Part shown: piece by piece, positions 1 through 8,896 of the stretch | How the letters are laid out: every line of letters starts with the position of its first letter | Position numbering within the stretch: position 1 is the first letter of the stretch | DNA from: Bufo bufo | Taxonomy: Eukaryota > Chordata > Amphibia > Anura > Bufonidae | DNA: 64,000 nucleotides | Direction: 5' to 3' | Assembly: GCF_905171765.1 (NCBI RefSeq) | Contig: NC_053394.1 | Span: 160,403,256-160,467,255, forward strand | The notes under the pieces: generated by a model | What the model was told of the DNA's origin: nothing | What the model saw: the letters and a program-made list of their open reading frames with translations, nothing else | Database searches by the model: none | Translations under genes and position numbers: made by a program

Positions 1-256
1 TGCTGATTAAATATCTTTTTTGTGTTGAAGCGGGTTTTCACACTAATATAACTGGCTCGTTAAGAAGATCTTATGTGCATAAACATATAGGTCATTAAAT
101 GTAATCTCAGAAAATGTCATTAAAAAGTTGGTGAATTCCCCCCCCCTCCCAATCACTTTGCACTTTATAGAAGCATTTGCTGTAGGGAACTTCCACCTGC
201 ATCACCGGTGGGCACGCAGGTGGAGAGCTGCACCTACTGTTTCCAGAACGTCCCTC

Positions 257-353
257 CATGACAGCACCCACTGGAGGATGTCCTATTGGACCTCTGTAGG
301 GACAGGAAGCGAGAGAGGTTAAAAGGCCCCTCCCCACCCCTCATACCAGTGTT
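257..353 (+). repeat. DIRS left inverted terminal repeat, core
   Basis: These 97 bases are the reverse complement of 5433-5529 with no difference seen. The outer 18 bases (239-256) are not shared with the right end and instead pair with part of the internal complementary region, as DIRS elements require. Confidence 0.9.
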
Positions 354-816
354 CTTCCTGTCCCTACAGTGATAGGAGCAGAGAGGAGTTTCCCTGCTTT
401 TTTTAGTGGGGAGAGATATGGGCCGAGGCTGGTCGGGGGGCTTGTGCCTCTCCTCTTCAGCCTCAGATGGGGCCCAAAGCTAGCACCTCTCGGGGAAGAG
501 GTCCCCTAGCATTCCCGGTACCTGTATCCTGAAGCCGCGGTATGGGGACGCTGTTGCCGCTTCTCCTGCGGGATCTCTGGGCACAGTATCGACTCCGGCG
601 CTTCTCTGATGACGCGACGCGTCACGTCCCACGTGACCGGAAGTGACGCGAGGAAGCCGGAAGCAACTGGCGTCGCGCATCCATGCTGGAGGCCTCGGGA
701 TTCTGGGGCCTCGCATGTGGGGTCGATTCTCCTAGGATGAGTCCCCCAGAAGAGGAGGCGGAGCCGAGCGGTAAGTCCTTTTAAAAAAGTGATGTATTCT
801 GCATGCAGCACACATC

Positions 817-2255
817 ATGGAGGCCCAGGTATCTGCGAAGCTAGATGCCACTGCAGACCCCCTCGTCCAGGGAAATGTAAGTGAGGTCCTACACAGTAGG
901 GTTTCTCTGACAGGCCCTGTTTCTATATCTTTCTCTCCCCCTTCTGTTAAGGTGGAAAGAGAACCAGGTCACAAACCGCATGGTGACTCCAAGAAGAGAC
1001 CAAGGAAATGCGGGACCTGCGCCAAGAAGCTGGCGGAGTCATACAAGAAGGCCCTATGCACTGATTGTTTGGCAAAAATATTAAAGGAGGAGCAACCATC
1101 CTTTCTGGCAGAATTAAGGGCAATAGTGAGGGAGGAGATACAGGCGGCAGGAGCGCGGCAGGAGCAAGTCAGCCCCCGTCCCTTCCAGTCCCCTCTTCTC
1201 TGCCGGTCCCCTCTTCCCCACCGGCGAAACGTTCTAGAGTACAGGTGGACTCTGATTCAGAGGAAGAACCAACGTACTATTCGGACGAATTGGAAGAAGA
1301 TCAGACCCCTTCCTTATCAGAGGAACCTAGGAGATTCCGGTTTTCGGCTGAAGATCTAGACCCTCTCCTGACAGCTGTTAGACAAACAATGGCGGTAGAG
1401 GAAGAGGAGCAGACGCGCACCATACAGGACGAGATGTTTGGCGGTCTAAGAGCGAAGAAAAGGAAACTCTTTCCCGTCAACGCTAACCTGACTGATCTAA
1501 TTAAAGATGAATGGGAAGAGGGTGACAAGAAGCTTTATGTACCACGTGAATTCAAAAACAGGTTGATCTTTAACCCAGAAGAAACAAAACTCTGGGACGA
1601 GATACCAAAAGTGGATATTCAGGTGGCCAAGGTGGTGAAGAAGACTTCCATTCCCTTTGAAGATTCCTCACAGCTGAAGGATCCTATGGATCGTAAGGTG
1701 GATGGGCTTTTAAAGAAAGCATGGGAATCTTCTGCTGCCTCTATAAATACAAATATTGCGGCTACCTCAGTGTCCCGGGCCATGTGTGTATGGCTGGATC
1801 AACTAGAAAATCATCTTAGGATGAGGACATCCAGAGAGGAAATTCTAGATTCCTTACCGTTGTTAAAAATGGTGGCTTCTTTCATGGCGGATGCCTCGGC
1901 AGAATCAATTAGGTTTGCGGCGAGGAACGATGCGCTCACAAATACAGCAAGACGGGCGCTCTGGCTCAAGTCTTGGACAGGGGACATTGCATCAAAGAAT
2001 AAACTTTGTGCAATCCCCTTTACTGGGTCCTATCTTTTTGGTCAGGTCCTTGACTCCATCCTAGAAAGTGCGGCCGACAAAAAGAAAGGCTTCCCAGAGG
2101 AAAAAGTAAAGAAACCTCAGCCCTTTCGGAAACCCTCCAAACAGTTTCCAACCTCTCAGAGGGGGAAAGGTAAAACGGGGAGATGGAGCTACCCCAAAGG
2201 AGGTAGAGGAAGGGGTTTCTTGTTTAACCCATCTTCCAACACAGACAAACAATGA
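817..2255 (+). pseudogene. DIRS gag-like ORF with one frame change
   Basis: The putative structural protein of the DIRS element. The amino-terminal part (from the ATG at 817) has a paired-cysteine motif, CGTC and CTDC about 15 residues apart, which could bind zinc. It is followed by a helical acidic stretch. The reading frame moves to the one ending at 2255 somewhere near 1140-1190, so a single indel or a programmed shift is needed. The second part continues through an acidic segment and a long helical region to a basic, glycine- and lysine-rich tail (about 2090-2250) typical of nucleic-acid-binding Gag C termini. The related DIRS copy on the minus strand at 17799-18455 shares the region ending in an LFG motif. 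Function is inferred from position and composition. Confidence 0.7.
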
Positions 2256-2283
2256 CGTCAGGCCAGTCGGGGGCAGACTCAGT

Positions 2284-4146
2284 TTGTTCTGGGAGGCCTG
2301 GACTCGGGTCTCTCAGAATCACTGGATTCTCAGTACAATCCGAGAGGGAGTGAAAATAGAGTTCCGCAGTCCACCCCCGCGGAGATTCCTGATAACAAAT
2401 TTTCAGTCCACAGAGCAAAAGAATCAGTTATGTCTCGACATAAGAAAACTGTTAAATCTAAAAGCAATAATACAGGTCCCAGTGGAACAAAAAGGCCTGG
2501 GTCATTATTCAAGACTGTTCCAGGTAAAAAAGCCGGACGGCTCATTCAGGACGATCATCAATCTGAAGTCCCTGAACAGGTCTGTAGTCTACCACAGATT
2601 CAAAATGGAATCTATAAAGTCATCAATCCCCCTGATATCAGTAGGAGATCTCTTATGCACAATGGATTTAAAGGATGCATACTATCACATCCCAGTACAT
2701 CCACTCCACCAGCAGTACCTCAGGTTTGCAATCAACCAGGGGGGCACGATTCTCCATTATCAGTTCCAGTGCCTACCCTTCGGAATATCCTCGGCTCCTC
2801 GGATTTTCACGAAGGTGATTACAGAAATAGTGGCATACCTGAGACAGCAGCAAATAAGGATCATCCCGTATCTAGACGATTTCCTTCTAATCGCAGAGAC
2901 AAAGCAAGGTCTTCTAGACAATGTCCAACAGACCCTGGCCCTCTTCAAAGATTTAGGTTGGATAATAAATTATGCCAAGTCGGACCTAGTTCCGAGTACC
3001 AGGAAACAGTTCTTGGGTGTCATCTTAGACTCGGAGAGACAGCATTCCTTTCTTCCGCTACTAAAACAGGAAAGGATAAGGGAAAAGATAAGAGCCTTTC
3101 AGAGAAGAAGGGACCATACCCTAAGAGAATCTATGCAGGTTCTCGGGTTAATGACATCTTGCATATCGGTCATTCCATGGGCTCAGTACCATTCCAGATT
3201 ACTACAGAGCTCAATTCTGAGTGCATGGGACAAAAACCATCGGTCCTTAAACTCAAGAATAATCCTGTCAAGTCAAAGTCTAGATTCTCTATCCTGGTGG
3301 ACCAACCCCAAAAACCTAAGGAAGGGGGTCGCCTGGAATCTTTCTCCATTGATAGTAGTTACTACAGACGCAAGCCAGTGGGGCTGGGGGGCCCATCTAA
3401 GAGATCAATTCCTTCAGGGGAAATGGTCAGATCTCGACAGTCGCAGATCCTCGAATTTCAGAGAGCTGAAAGCTGTTTGGGAGACCCTGAAGAGGGCAGA
3501 ACAAACACTCTCCGGCCACCACATCAAGATCCTATCGGACAATGTGACGACGGTATGCTACCTGAAGCGTCAGGGAGGAACCAGGAACCCTCATCTTCAG
3601 GGATTATCAGACCAAATATTTGGTTGGGCAGAGGAAAAGGTACTCTCAGTTTCAGCAGTCCATCTAAGAGGAGTAGAAAACTCCACTGCCGACTTCCTAA
3701 GCAGACACACGCTCAACCCGGGAGAATGGTCTTTAAACAAGGAAGTGTTTCAGCAGATCTGTCATCAGTGGGGACTCCCGCAAGTAGACCTCTTTGCGGC
3801 AAGAGAAAACACCAAAATAAACAAATATTTTTCTCTAAATCCAAGGGACAACCCGCTGGGGGTAGACGCCCTGTCCCAGGTTTGGGATATGGATCTGGGG
3901 TACGCCTTCCCTCCATTCCCCCTGATTCCAGCGGTCCTAAAAAAGCTGAGGTCAAGCTCAATGACTCTCATTCTGATAGCTCCGGCATGGCCAAAGAGGG
4001 CCTGGTTTCCTTTGCTGAAGGAGATGGTGATAGGAGATCCGTTACCCCTTCCGAGAAGGAAGGACCTTCTCCTACAAGGACCCCTGGAACATCCAAACCT
4101 CGACAGACTACAGTTAACAGCCTGGATCCTGAAAGGCAGATCCTAA
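2284..4146 (+). CDS. DIRS reverse transcriptase-RNase H polyprotein
   Basis: 620 residues, uninterrupted. The reverse transcriptase makes up roughly residues 60-310: it has the DGSFR and INLK motifs, a catalytic aspartate in MDLKDAYYHIP, the LPFGISSAP block, and the second catalytic pair in YLDDFL. An RNase H domain follows at about residues 360-470, with TTDASQWGWGAH, a FRELKAV glutamate, LSDNVT and the closing DFLSR. The tail (about 500-610) with VDLFAAREN and YAFPPFPLIP matches the region described in DIRS elements as related to Dam-type methyltransferases. The enzyme would copy the element's RNA into DNA in the host nucleus or cytoplasm. The ORF begins 28 bases after the gag stop and overlaps the recombinase frame for most of its length. 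Confidence 0.92.
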   Translation: MFWEAWTRVSQNHWILSTIREGVKIEFRSPPPRRFLITNFQSTEQKNQLCLDIRKLLNLKAIIQVPVEQKGLGHYSRLFQVKKPDGSFRTIINLKSLNRSVVYHRFKMESIKSSIPLISVGDLLCTMDLKDAYYHIPVHPLHQQYLRFAINQGGTILHYQFQCLPFGISSAPRIFTKVITEIVAYLRQQQIRIIPYLDDFLLIAETKQGLLDNVQQTLALFKDLGWIINYAKSDLVPSTRKQFLGVILDSERQHSFLPLLKQERIREKIRAFQRRRDHTLRESMQVLGLMTSCISVIPWAQYHSRLLQSSILSAWDKNHRSLNSRIILSSQSLDSLSWWTNPKNLRKGVAWNLSPLIVVTTDASQWGWGAHLRDQFLQGKWSDLDSRRSSNFRELKAVWETLKRAEQTLSGHHIKILSDNVTTVCYLKRQGGTRNPHLQGLSDQIFGWAEEKVLSVSAVHLRGVENSTADFLSRHTLNPGEWSLNKEVFQQICHQWGLPQVDLFAARENTKINKYFSLNPRDNPLGVDALSQVWDMDLGYAFPPFPLIPAVLKKLRSSSMTLILIAPAWPKRAWFPLLKEMVIGDPLPLPRRKDLLLQGPLEHPNLDRLQLTAWILKGRS

Positions 4147-5162
4147 GGAAAAAGGGTCTGTCAGAGAAGGTAATTTCTACCCTACAACAAAGCCGCAAAC
4201 CTATAACCTCAGCGATATATTTAAAAATTTGGAAAAAATTTACCTCATGGCTGTCACAAACACATCCTGGGGTTTCTGACCCATCTATAGGTTACATTCT
4301 GGATTTCCTGCAGTTGGGATTTGATTTGGGTTTAAAACCCAGTACTCTCAAGGTCCAGATTTCAGCCTTGAGTTGTTTTCTGGACACCCCCTTAGCAGAG
4401 CACAGATGGATAAAAAGATTTATTAAATCTACTTCCAGAATGAGACCTACTATTAGGCAGACGGTACCACCTTGGGACCTTAATATAGTCTTAGAAAGTC
4501 TATGTAATCCCCCGTTTGAACCAATTGAGCAGTTATCTGATAGATTACTCTCTCTTAAGACCATCTTTCTGCTAGCAATTACCACAGCACGCAGAATAGG
4601 GGAGATTCAGGCCCTTTCTATCAGGGAGCCATATCTAAAAGTGTTGGACGACCGGATTATTTTAAAATTGGATCCATCCTTTCTACCAAAGGTTGTCTCT
4701 TCGTTCCATAGAAATCAGGAAATAATTCTTCCTTCCTTTTGTACCTCTCCCAAAAATGTGCAGGAAGAAAAGTTCCATTGTCTGGACGTAAGGAGATCCG
4801 TGTTAGCCTACCTACAAAAAACGGATTCGTGGAGAAAATCTTCAAACCTTTTTATCTTGTTCGGAGGAAAGAACAAGGGCAATAAGGCCTCAAAACAGAC
4901 TTTAGCTCGTTGGATTAGAGAAGCAGTTCAACAAGCCTACGTGCTAAATGGACTACCATGTCCATTGTCCATTAAAGCCCATTCCACCAGAGCGGTGGCA
5001 ACCTCTTGGGCAGAAAAAGCAGAAGCCTCAATTGAACAAATTTGCAGGGCCGCTACTTGGTCCAGTTTCACTACCTTTGTCAGGCACTATAGACTGGACT
5101 CTCTTACCAACCAGGACCTAGGCTTTGGCCGTAAGGTTCTTCAGGCAGTGGTCCCCCCCTAA
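2430..5162 (+). CDS. DIRS tyrosine recombinase (long frame overlapping RT)
   Basis: This frame is open for 910 codons. Only the last third looks like a protein under its own selection. From about 4140 it encodes a tyrosine recombinase: an SAM-like N-terminal domain (about 4170-4440), then ARRIGEIQAL with the first catalytic arginine (about 4590), HSTRAVATSW with the HxxR pair (about 4980), and FVRHYRLD with the nucleophilic tyrosine (about 5085). The enzyme inserts the circular DNA intermediate by strand exchange at a 3-bp core. The true start is unclear. DIRS elements usually overlap RT and recombinase ORFs, and the first 1.7 kb here lies wholly inside the RT-RNase H gene in another frame. 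It may be made by internal initiation or splicing. Confidence 0.85.
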   Translation: MSRHKKTVKSKSNNTGPSGTKRPGSLFKTVPGKKAGRLIQDDHQSEVPEQVCSLPQIQNGIYKVINPPDISRRSLMHNGFKGCILSHPSTSTPPAVPQVCNQPGGHDSPLSVPVPTLRNILGSSDFHEGDYRNSGIPETAANKDHPVSRRFPSNRRDKARSSRQCPTDPGPLQRFRLDNKLCQVGPSSEYQETVLGCHLRLGETAFLSSATKTGKDKGKDKSLSEKKGPYPKRIYAGSRVNDILHIGHSMGSVPFQITTELNSECMGQKPSVLKLKNNPVKSKSRFSILVDQPQKPKEGGRLESFSIDSSYYRRKPVGLGGPSKRSIPSGEMVRSRQSQILEFQRAESCLGDPEEGRTNTLRPPHQDPIGQCDDGMLPEASGRNQEPSSSGIIRPNIWLGRGKGTLSFSSPSKRSRKLHCRLPKQTHAQPGRMVFKQGSVSADLSSVGTPASRPLCGKRKHQNKQIFFSKSKGQPAGGRRPVPGLGYGSGVRLPSIPPDSSGPKKAEVKLNDSHSDSSGMAKEGLVSFAEGDGDRRSVTPSEKEGPSPTRTPGTSKPRQTTVNSLDPERQILRKKGLSEKVISTLQQSRKPITSAIYLKIWKKFTSWLSQTHPGVSDPSIGYILDFLQLGFDLGLKPSTLKVQISALSCFLDTPLAEHRWIKRFIKSTSRMRPTIRQTVPPWDLNIVLESLCNPPFEPIEQLSDRLLSLKTIFLLAITTARRIGEIQALSIREPYLKVLDDRIILKLDPSFLPKVVSSFHRNQEIILPSFCTSPKNVQEEKFHCLDVRRSVLAYLQKTDSWRKSSNLFILFGGKNKGNKASKQTLARWIREAVQQAYVLNGLPCPLSIKAHSTRAVATSWAEKAEASIEQICRAATWSSFTTFVRHYRLDSLTNQDLGFGRKVLQAVVPP

Positions 5163-5181
5163 TTATTAAGCTGGTAGTTCT

Positions 5182-5272
5182 CCAGTGGGTGCTGTCATGG
5201 AGGGACGTCCTGGAAACTAAGATTTAGTCTTACCGGTAAACGGTTTTCCAGGAGTCCGACATGACAGCACCC
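5182..5272 (+). repeat. DIRS internal complementary region
   Basis: This block is the reverse complement of the element's right end joined to its left end through one shared GTT. Its first part pairs with the left end (one mismatch) and its second part with the right end (5517-5571). In the accepted DIRS replication model this region templates closure of the circular intermediate. It lies just after the recombinase stop codon. Confidence 0.9.
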
Positions 5273-5432
5273 GTTAATACCCCCCCCTTTTTTGTTTTTG
5301 GATTTTGTTTCTGGGATCCATGCATGTATACATTATACATATATATACTTGTATGCAGAATTTCCAATGTGAAGTTAACATGGAGGTTCAAATAAAACAG
5401 TTTGGATCCTATCTGGTGTAGTAATTTGGAAA

Positions 5433-5529
5433 AACACTGGTATGAGGGGTGGGGAGGGGCCTTTTAACCTCTCTCGCTTCCTGTCCCTACAGAGGTCCAA
5501 TAGGACATCCTCCAGTGGGTGCTGTCATG
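5433..5529 (-). repeat. DIRS right inverted terminal repeat, core
   Basis: Reverse complement of 257-353. The right end extends about 42 bases further (5530-5571) with sequence absent from the left end. That extension is matched by the second half of the internal complementary region. Confidence 0.9.
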
Positions 5530-5574
5530 TCGGACTCCTGGAAAACCGTTTACCGGTAAGACTAAATCTTAGTT

Positions 5575-6207
5575 TTACAATGCATCTCCTTGTATCCCTC
5601 TTCATTGCAGCATGTGTACCTGCTCATCTGTGCATGCACAGAAGCTGTACTTGCTTTCTTTCACTGCAGGTAACACAAGTTTTGAGGGAGTTGTGGGAGA
5701 CTGACATTACTATGGTGTGATGCACAGCCTGCCAACTAATCGGAAGCAGAAGTTGAGTCATTTTCTTTGGACACATAAACCAAAGGTACGCAAGTAAATG
5801 TGTCTAGTAGATCTTAATGTACACTCGTTAACCAGAGTAACGTATCAAGGAGTTGTTGGAATTGAATGAAACTTTCTATGTGTGAATGTAATGACTGGTG
5901 GACTGGAGCAGAATGCATTGAGTATGGTTAGTCCAACTTAAAGGGGTTATGTTTTCATGATATAGATGACCTGTCATCAATATCAGATATGTGGCTGTCC
6001 AAACTCTAAGCACCCCTGGCAATCAGCTGTTTGAAGGGGCAACTGTGCTCGGGTGAGCGCTTCTGTTTACGTAACTGGAGACTTGCTACCACTGACTGAT
6101 GTAAACAGAAGACAGAAGTGTTGCTGAGGCTCAAAATGCGCTATTTTTCTAATAAAAATGTACAATTTCAGTAAAGTATATTATAAAAATAGAATGGCAG
6201 TTACACT
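5575..6207. other. Duplicated host sequence without a recognised gene
   Basis: Between the DIRS element and the piggyBac TTAA. No exon, RNA gene or transposon coding sequence is evident. The first 400 bases match the right arm almost perfectly. The last 200 have scattered differences and one larger indel. Short open frames here look incidental. Confidence 0.6.
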
Positions 6208-6996
6208 TTAACCTCCTCCCGACCGCCTAACGCAGGGATGCGTCCTGCGGGCGGTCGGTTTCTTTGTAGGCGCGAGATTACGTGCATAGCCCGCGCAGTG
6301 CGGGCCGGTAAAAGTTACAGGAGAAGTTCGTCGCCAGCCAATTATCATCGCAAATAAATATGTGTTAAATTGCTTCTGTGCTCTCTGCTGGGTCCTTTTT
6401 GTTGGTTGGTCCCAGCAGAGAGCACATATCACTGAGTACACAAAGCACAACACATTTAGCCCCAGATCACCCCCCCCCATCACCCAATTAACCCCTTGAT
6501 CACCCCTGTCAATCATTAGTGAAAGGGGGGAAAAAGTGATCCGTGTAAACTGACTTTTTTTTCACCAGTATTGACTGTTAGGTTTAGATTAGTTTAGGCC
6601 CCTTTGGTAGTTAGCGCCCACTGCACCGCAGTCACTGATTAGCGTGTCGCTAATCAGCACTGGTTCTTTTATAGTATCTGTAAGTGATCAGTCAGATCTA
6701 TAATAGTATTAGTGTCACCTTAGCTCGCCCCCCACCCAAAACGCAGTGTTTGCCCGATCAAGCCTGATCGGTCGCCCACACGTGCGTTCACCCACGCCCG
6801 CCCCGCCGCAGTGACAATTGTTTTTTTTTTATCCCTGCACATTCACTACACAAGCGCTGCGGCGATAAAAAAAAGTTTGATATTTTTTATCAATCGCAGC
6901 GGCTTCCTGTATTTCACTAGCCTCCCATTTGTAAGACAGGCTTGCTTTTTTTTCTTGGGTAGTCTCAGGGAATACCCCCTAAATTTAGTTGACCAA

Positions 6997-8896
6997 ATGG
7001 CAAGTAAGGGGTATTCTGAAGAGGCTTACAAGCTTCTGACCCAGTCAGATGAGGAATGGGAACCCTCATCTGACAAATCCAGCGGGTCAGAATAAGAACC
7101 TGGTAGAAAGCAGTGGCAGTCTGACCCAAAGTTCGGATGATGAGGTCCATGATACCACCAGGCGTACCTGGCCCCGTGTTGCTAGACCACAGGTTGCGCA
7201 GGATCCGCTTCAAGGGCAGCAGAGTGGGGCTGGCGCTATCGGATTACGTGGTGAGGCATACACCAGCAGCGCAGCCCATCCTGGACCTAGTACCAGCACT
7301 GCCGTAGAACATGGTGAAGTGGCGAGCACCAGAAGGGCAGTTGAGGCTGGTACGGTGGCACGTGCAGTAGTTTCCCCCCGTCGCAGCCACCGCACAGACA
7401 GGCCCGTAGAGCTCCTAGAGTCCCTTAGGTGCTGGCAAACCCTGATTGGCAGCCCACATCTTCAGCCGCACTAGTAGTTCCCCCTTTCACCACCCAGTCT
7501 GGCGTTCGGGTTGAGACAGCTCAGATCGGATCGGCACTGGGGTTTTTTGAGCTGTTCTTCACTGCGGAGCTCTTAGACTTAGTCGTGGCAGAAACAAACT
7601 GGTATGCCACTCCATTTATAGCCGCTAACCCGGGAAGCTTTTATGCCCAGTCTTTCCGGTGGAAACCCATCCAAGTTTCTGAATTTAAAACTTTGATGGG
7701 CCTGACAAAAAAGCATGAATTGCGGTCATATTGGTCCACGAACCCAATTCATCACATGCCCATGTTCTCTGCTGCCATGTCCAGGACACGATTTGAGACC
7801 ATCCTGCGTTTCCTGCACTTTGGTGATAAAAGCACCTCTCGTCCCAGAGGCCACCCAGCTTTTGACCGGCTCCACAAAATTGGGCCCTTCATAGACCACT
7901 TTAACACCAGATTTGTATACCCCTGAGCAAAACATCTGCATTGACGAGTCCCTGATGCATTTTACCGGGCGCCTTGGCTTCAAACAATGCATCCCATGCA
8001 AGCACGCCTGGTAAGGGGTCAAATTGTATAAGCTCTGTGAAAGGGCCACAGGCTATATGCACAAATTCCGTGTCTATGAGGGTAAAGATCAGACCCTGGA
8101 GCCGGTCGGTTGCCCTGACTACCTGGGGAGCAGTGGGAAGACAGTCTGGGACTTGGTGTCACCCTTATTTGGCAAGGGGTACTACCTTTATGTGGACAAT
8201 TTCTACACAAGTGTGCCCCTCTTCAGGCATTTGTTTCTAGAACAGATTGGCTGCTGTGGCACCGCATGACCTAGTCGCCGGGGCTTCCCCCAACGGCTCG
8301 TTACCACCCGTCTTGCAAGGGGGGGAGAGGGCTGCCTTGTGTAATGAAGAACTGCTCGCGGTGAAATGGAGAGACAAGCGTGACGGTTACATGCTCTCCT
8401 CCATTCATGCAGACACGACAATCCAAATTGAACGAGCAACTGGAGTCATTGAAAAGCCCCTCTGTGTCCACAACTATAATTTGCTCATGGGAGGGGTGGA
8501 CTTCAATGACCAGATGTTGGCTCCTTATTTACTCTCCCGCAGGACCAGACGCTGGTATAAGAAGGTGTCTGTATATTTAATTCAATTGGCTGTATATAAT
8601 AGTTTTTGTTCTCTACAGTAAGGCTGGGAGAACAAGATCCTTCCTCAAATTTCAGGAAGAGATCATCGAGAGTGGCCCCATCCACCAGTGTAGTGAGCCG
8701 TCTACACGAGCGACATTTCCCCAATGTCGTTGCTGGTACCTCAAACCAAGCGCCACCCCGAAAAAGATGTTGTGTCTGTAGCAGGAGTGGAATAAGGCGT
8801 GACACCCGCTATTTCTGTCCTGACTGCCCTGACCACCCTGCCCTATGCTTAGGGGAGTGTTTCCAGAAGTACCACACACAGGTACACTTAGTATAG
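6997..8896 (+). pseudogene. piggyBac transposase, frameshifted
   Basis: The protein starts MASKGYSEEAYKLL at 6997 with the acidic amino terminus common in piggyBac transposases, then breaks frame several times. The catalytic domain is recognisable. FELFFTAELLDLVVAETN lies at about 7540. The first catalytic aspartate is in CIDESLMHFTGR (about 7940), the second in YVDNFYTS (about 8194) and the third in GGVDFNDQM (about 8495). The carboxy-terminal cysteine-rich domain (about 8760-8880, CCVCSRSG, CPDCPDHPALCLGEC) that binds transposon ends is present. At least four frame changes and an in-frame stop near 8010 make it inactive. Breaks fall near 7090, 7470, 7920, 8270 and 8620. Confidence 0.88.

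Larger units (their letters stand above)
239..5574 (+). mobile_element. DIRS-type tyrosine-recombinase retrotransposon, nearly intact
   Basis: The element carries gag, an RT-RNase H ORF and a tyrosine recombinase, with inverted terminal repeats and an internal complementary region but no integrase or LTRs. This is the hallmark layout of DIRS. The ends are exact because the right arm of the inverted duplication keeps the empty site at 32456-32458: the sequence reads ctact-GTT-ttac when empty. Here GTT occurs at 239-241 and again at 5572-5574 with the element between. That fits recombinase-mediated insertion at a 3-bp core rather than a staggered-cut duplication. The RT and recombinase frames are open; gag needs one frame change. 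It appears to be a recent insertion, made after or polymorphic with the duplication. Confidence 0.93.
1..6875 (+). repeat. Left arm of a large inverted duplication
   Basis: After removing the DIRS insertion at 239-5574, this stretch is repeated as a reverse complement at 29492-33670. Position 1 pairs with 33670. Positions 1-238 differ from the partner at about four bases, and 5575-5990 is almost identical (an aligned block of about 145 bp beginning at 5575 showed no difference). From about 6000 to 6875 the arms differ more, with several indels including one of about 40 bp near 6183. No coding sequence is evident in the host part. The left end of the arm is cut by the window edge, so its true length is unknown. 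Confidence 0.9.

Noticed and set aside
5442..5720. 92-codon frame across the DIRS right end and host flank
   Set aside because: It exists only because the DIRS insertion joins unrelated sequences. The portion in the flank recurs in the right arm in a different frame context.
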